64,000 nucleotides of DNA, from assembly GCF_002294725.1 (NCBI RefSeq), contig NZ_NSFT01000004.1:310001-374000 (forward strand). Direction: 5' to 3'. The notes beneath the pieces were generated by a model, which did no database searches, had not been told where the DNA came from, and was given only the letters and a program-made list of their open reading frames with translations. The DNA comes from Mesorhizobium sp. WSM4313. Lineage in GTDB: Bacteria > Pseudomonadota > Alphaproteobacteria > Rhizobiales > Rhizobiaceae. The number at the start of each line of letters is the position of its first letter. Position 1 is the first letter of the stretch. This document shows positions 63,212-64,000 of this stretch, piece after piece. The position numbers were made by a program, and so were the translations under genes.

Positions 63212-63883
63212 ATGGATGCACCGAGCAGAAAAAAGCGACCCCGCGGAAAACTCTCCCGCGAGATGATCGAGGACGCCGCCTTCGAGGTGATCGAGCGGGA
63301 AGGGCTTTCCGGCTTTTCGATGCGCAAGCTCGCCGCCAGGCTCGGCTGCGAAGCGATGAGCATCTATCACCACTTCCCCTCGCAGGCGCATCTCTACGAG
63401 GCGCTGGTTGACCGCCAGATGAGCGGGCTTGTAATCCCCGACGATAGGCTGCCCTGGCGCGAGCGGGCCCGCATCGGCATGCAGGAATTCCGGCGCGTCG
63501 CCACCGAGCACCCGGCCTTTGCGCCGTTCATCGTCGTCTACCGAATGAACTCGCCGCCCTGCCTCGCCAAGCTCAACGCCATCATCGGCCTGTTCGAGGA
63601 TGGCGGCTTCGGCCCCGAGCTCAGCGCCCGCTTGTTCCGCGCCGCCGGCTACTATCTGATGGGCGCGATCCTCGACGAGACGGCCGGCTATGCCAAGGGC
63701 CCTTCGGCGGTCACCACCGTCAGCGACGAGGAGCTGGCGCGCGACTATCCGAGCGTCGTGAAGGCCGGCGCCTATTTCGGCGCCGCCGGCTTCGACAAGA
63801 CTTTCGAGCTTGGCCTGGAAATGTTTCTGGACGAGATGGAGCGGGTCCGCGAAGCTGCGCGAAACGAACCCGCCAAAAAATAG
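63212..63883 (+). CDS. TetR family transcriptional regulator
   Basis: 223 residues with the TetR HTH (EMIEDAAFEVIEREGLSGFSMRKLAARLGCEAMSIYHHFPSQAHLYEAL) at ~17-65 and a helical ligand-binding domain afterward. The ATG at 63212 is closest to family starts; a TTG at 63200 would include four more residues but overlap the operator. Divergent from the exported AhpD-like gene, which it most likely represses, together with itself. Confidence 0.9.
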   Translation: MDAPSRKKRPRGKLSREMIEDAAFEVIEREGLSGFSMRKLAARLGCEAMSIYHHFPSQAHLYEALVDRQMSGLVIPDDRLPWRERARIGMQEFRRVATEHPAFAPFIVVYRMNSPPCLAKLNAIIGLFEDGGFGPELSARLFRAAGYYLMGAILDETAGYAKGPSAVTTVSDEELARDYPSVVKAGAYFGAAGFDKTFELGLEMFLDEMERVREAARNEPAKK

Positions 63884-63914
63884 CAGCGATCTCGCTCAGA
63901 AACCAAGGCTCTGA

Positions 63915-64000
63915 ATGCGCTTCCTGTGTGTCCTTCTCCTCATCGCCGGTGCCGCCATCGGCATCTTTTATCCCTGGGCGATGAGCAATTTTTCCGGCCA
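63915..64000 (+). CDS. N-terminus of a small membrane protein (cut by window end)
   Basis: The first ~28 codons read MRFLCVLLLIAGAAIGIFYP, then AMSNFSG, i.e. one hydrophobic segment followed by a charged or polar part that lies outside the window. 31 bases after the TetR stop, so it is probably co-transcribed. The family cannot be told from this fragment. Confidence 0.6.
   Translation, partial: MRFLCVLLLIAGAAIGIFYPWAMSNFSG

Overview
The window looks like chromosomal DNA of a rhizobial alphaproteobacterium, most likely Mesorhizobium or a close relative. The evidence is the high GC content, several families of imperfectly palindromic intergenic repeats typical of Rhizobiales, and core gene order of rhizobial type: radA-cvpA-purF, rpsF-rpsR-rplI, fabD-fabG-acpP-fabF-mltG-yicC-gmk and lptF-lptG-lptD-surA-pdxA-rsmA, with pepA-holC alongside. 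I saw no rRNA, tRNA, CRISPR array, insertion sequence or prophage.

Layout. 1-11.7 kb: an ABM-domain protein, an SMP-30 type hydrolase, a phospholipid block (psd, pssA and an Aas-like acyltransferase/acyl-ACP synthetase), a tautomerase divergent from a LysR regulator, two DMT permeases, an S10-like exported carboxypeptidase and OsmC. 11.7-22.97 kb, mostly minus strand: SDR, purF, cvpA, radA, dnaB, an Rsm22-type protein, ynfA, a cyclopropane fatty acid synthase, rplI, rpsR, rpsF. 23.3-32.4 kb: an accessory lipid island, in which a type III polyketide synthase, a sulfotransferase, an MlaC-like protein and a MacB/LolE-type ABC transporter are divergent from a methyltransferase and an FAD oxidoreductase, followed by an LTA-synthase-family enzyme. 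32.6-39.6 kb: type II fatty acid synthesis genes, mltG, yicC, gmk. 39.8-50.4 kb: DUF1330, rsmA, pdxA, surA-like, lptD, lptG, lptF on the minus strand, then pepA and holC. 50.5-62.4 kb: a second accessory region. A LysR gene leads a tightly coupled six-gene operon (KAS III-like, OleD-like reductase, MBL hydrolase, F390-synthetase-like ligase, GNAT/FemAB-like acyltransferase, Rieske oxygenase), followed by a RelE/HigB-HigA-like toxin-antitoxin pair and a minus-strand group of ATP-grasp, GT2 glycosyltransferase and a UPF0104 membrane protein. 62.6-64 kb: an exported AhpD-like protein divergent from a TetR regulator with paired operator palindromes, then the start of a small membrane protein.

The two best candidates for undescribed systems are biosynthetic. 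The first (about 23.3-30.2 kb) pairs a phenolic-lipid type cassette (type III PKS, methyltransferase, flavin oxidoreductase) with a sulfotransferase and a hybrid transport set, suggesting a modified lipid moved toward the outer membrane. The second (52.2-58.4 kb) has six genes, five junctions of which are either a 3-nt gap or 4-nt ATGA/GTGA overlaps. It joins an OleA/OleD-like pair to an adenylate-forming enzyme, an acyltransferase and a Rieske oxygenase, with no recognisable OleB or OleC. Both products are inferred, not shown.

Four families of interspersed palindromic repeats punctuate the operons. Other local features are a G-quadruplex-capable hairpin between LysR and the DMT permeases, a terminator whose T-tract abuts the ynfA start codon, and toxin-antitoxin operators that overlap the stop codon of the Rieske gene.
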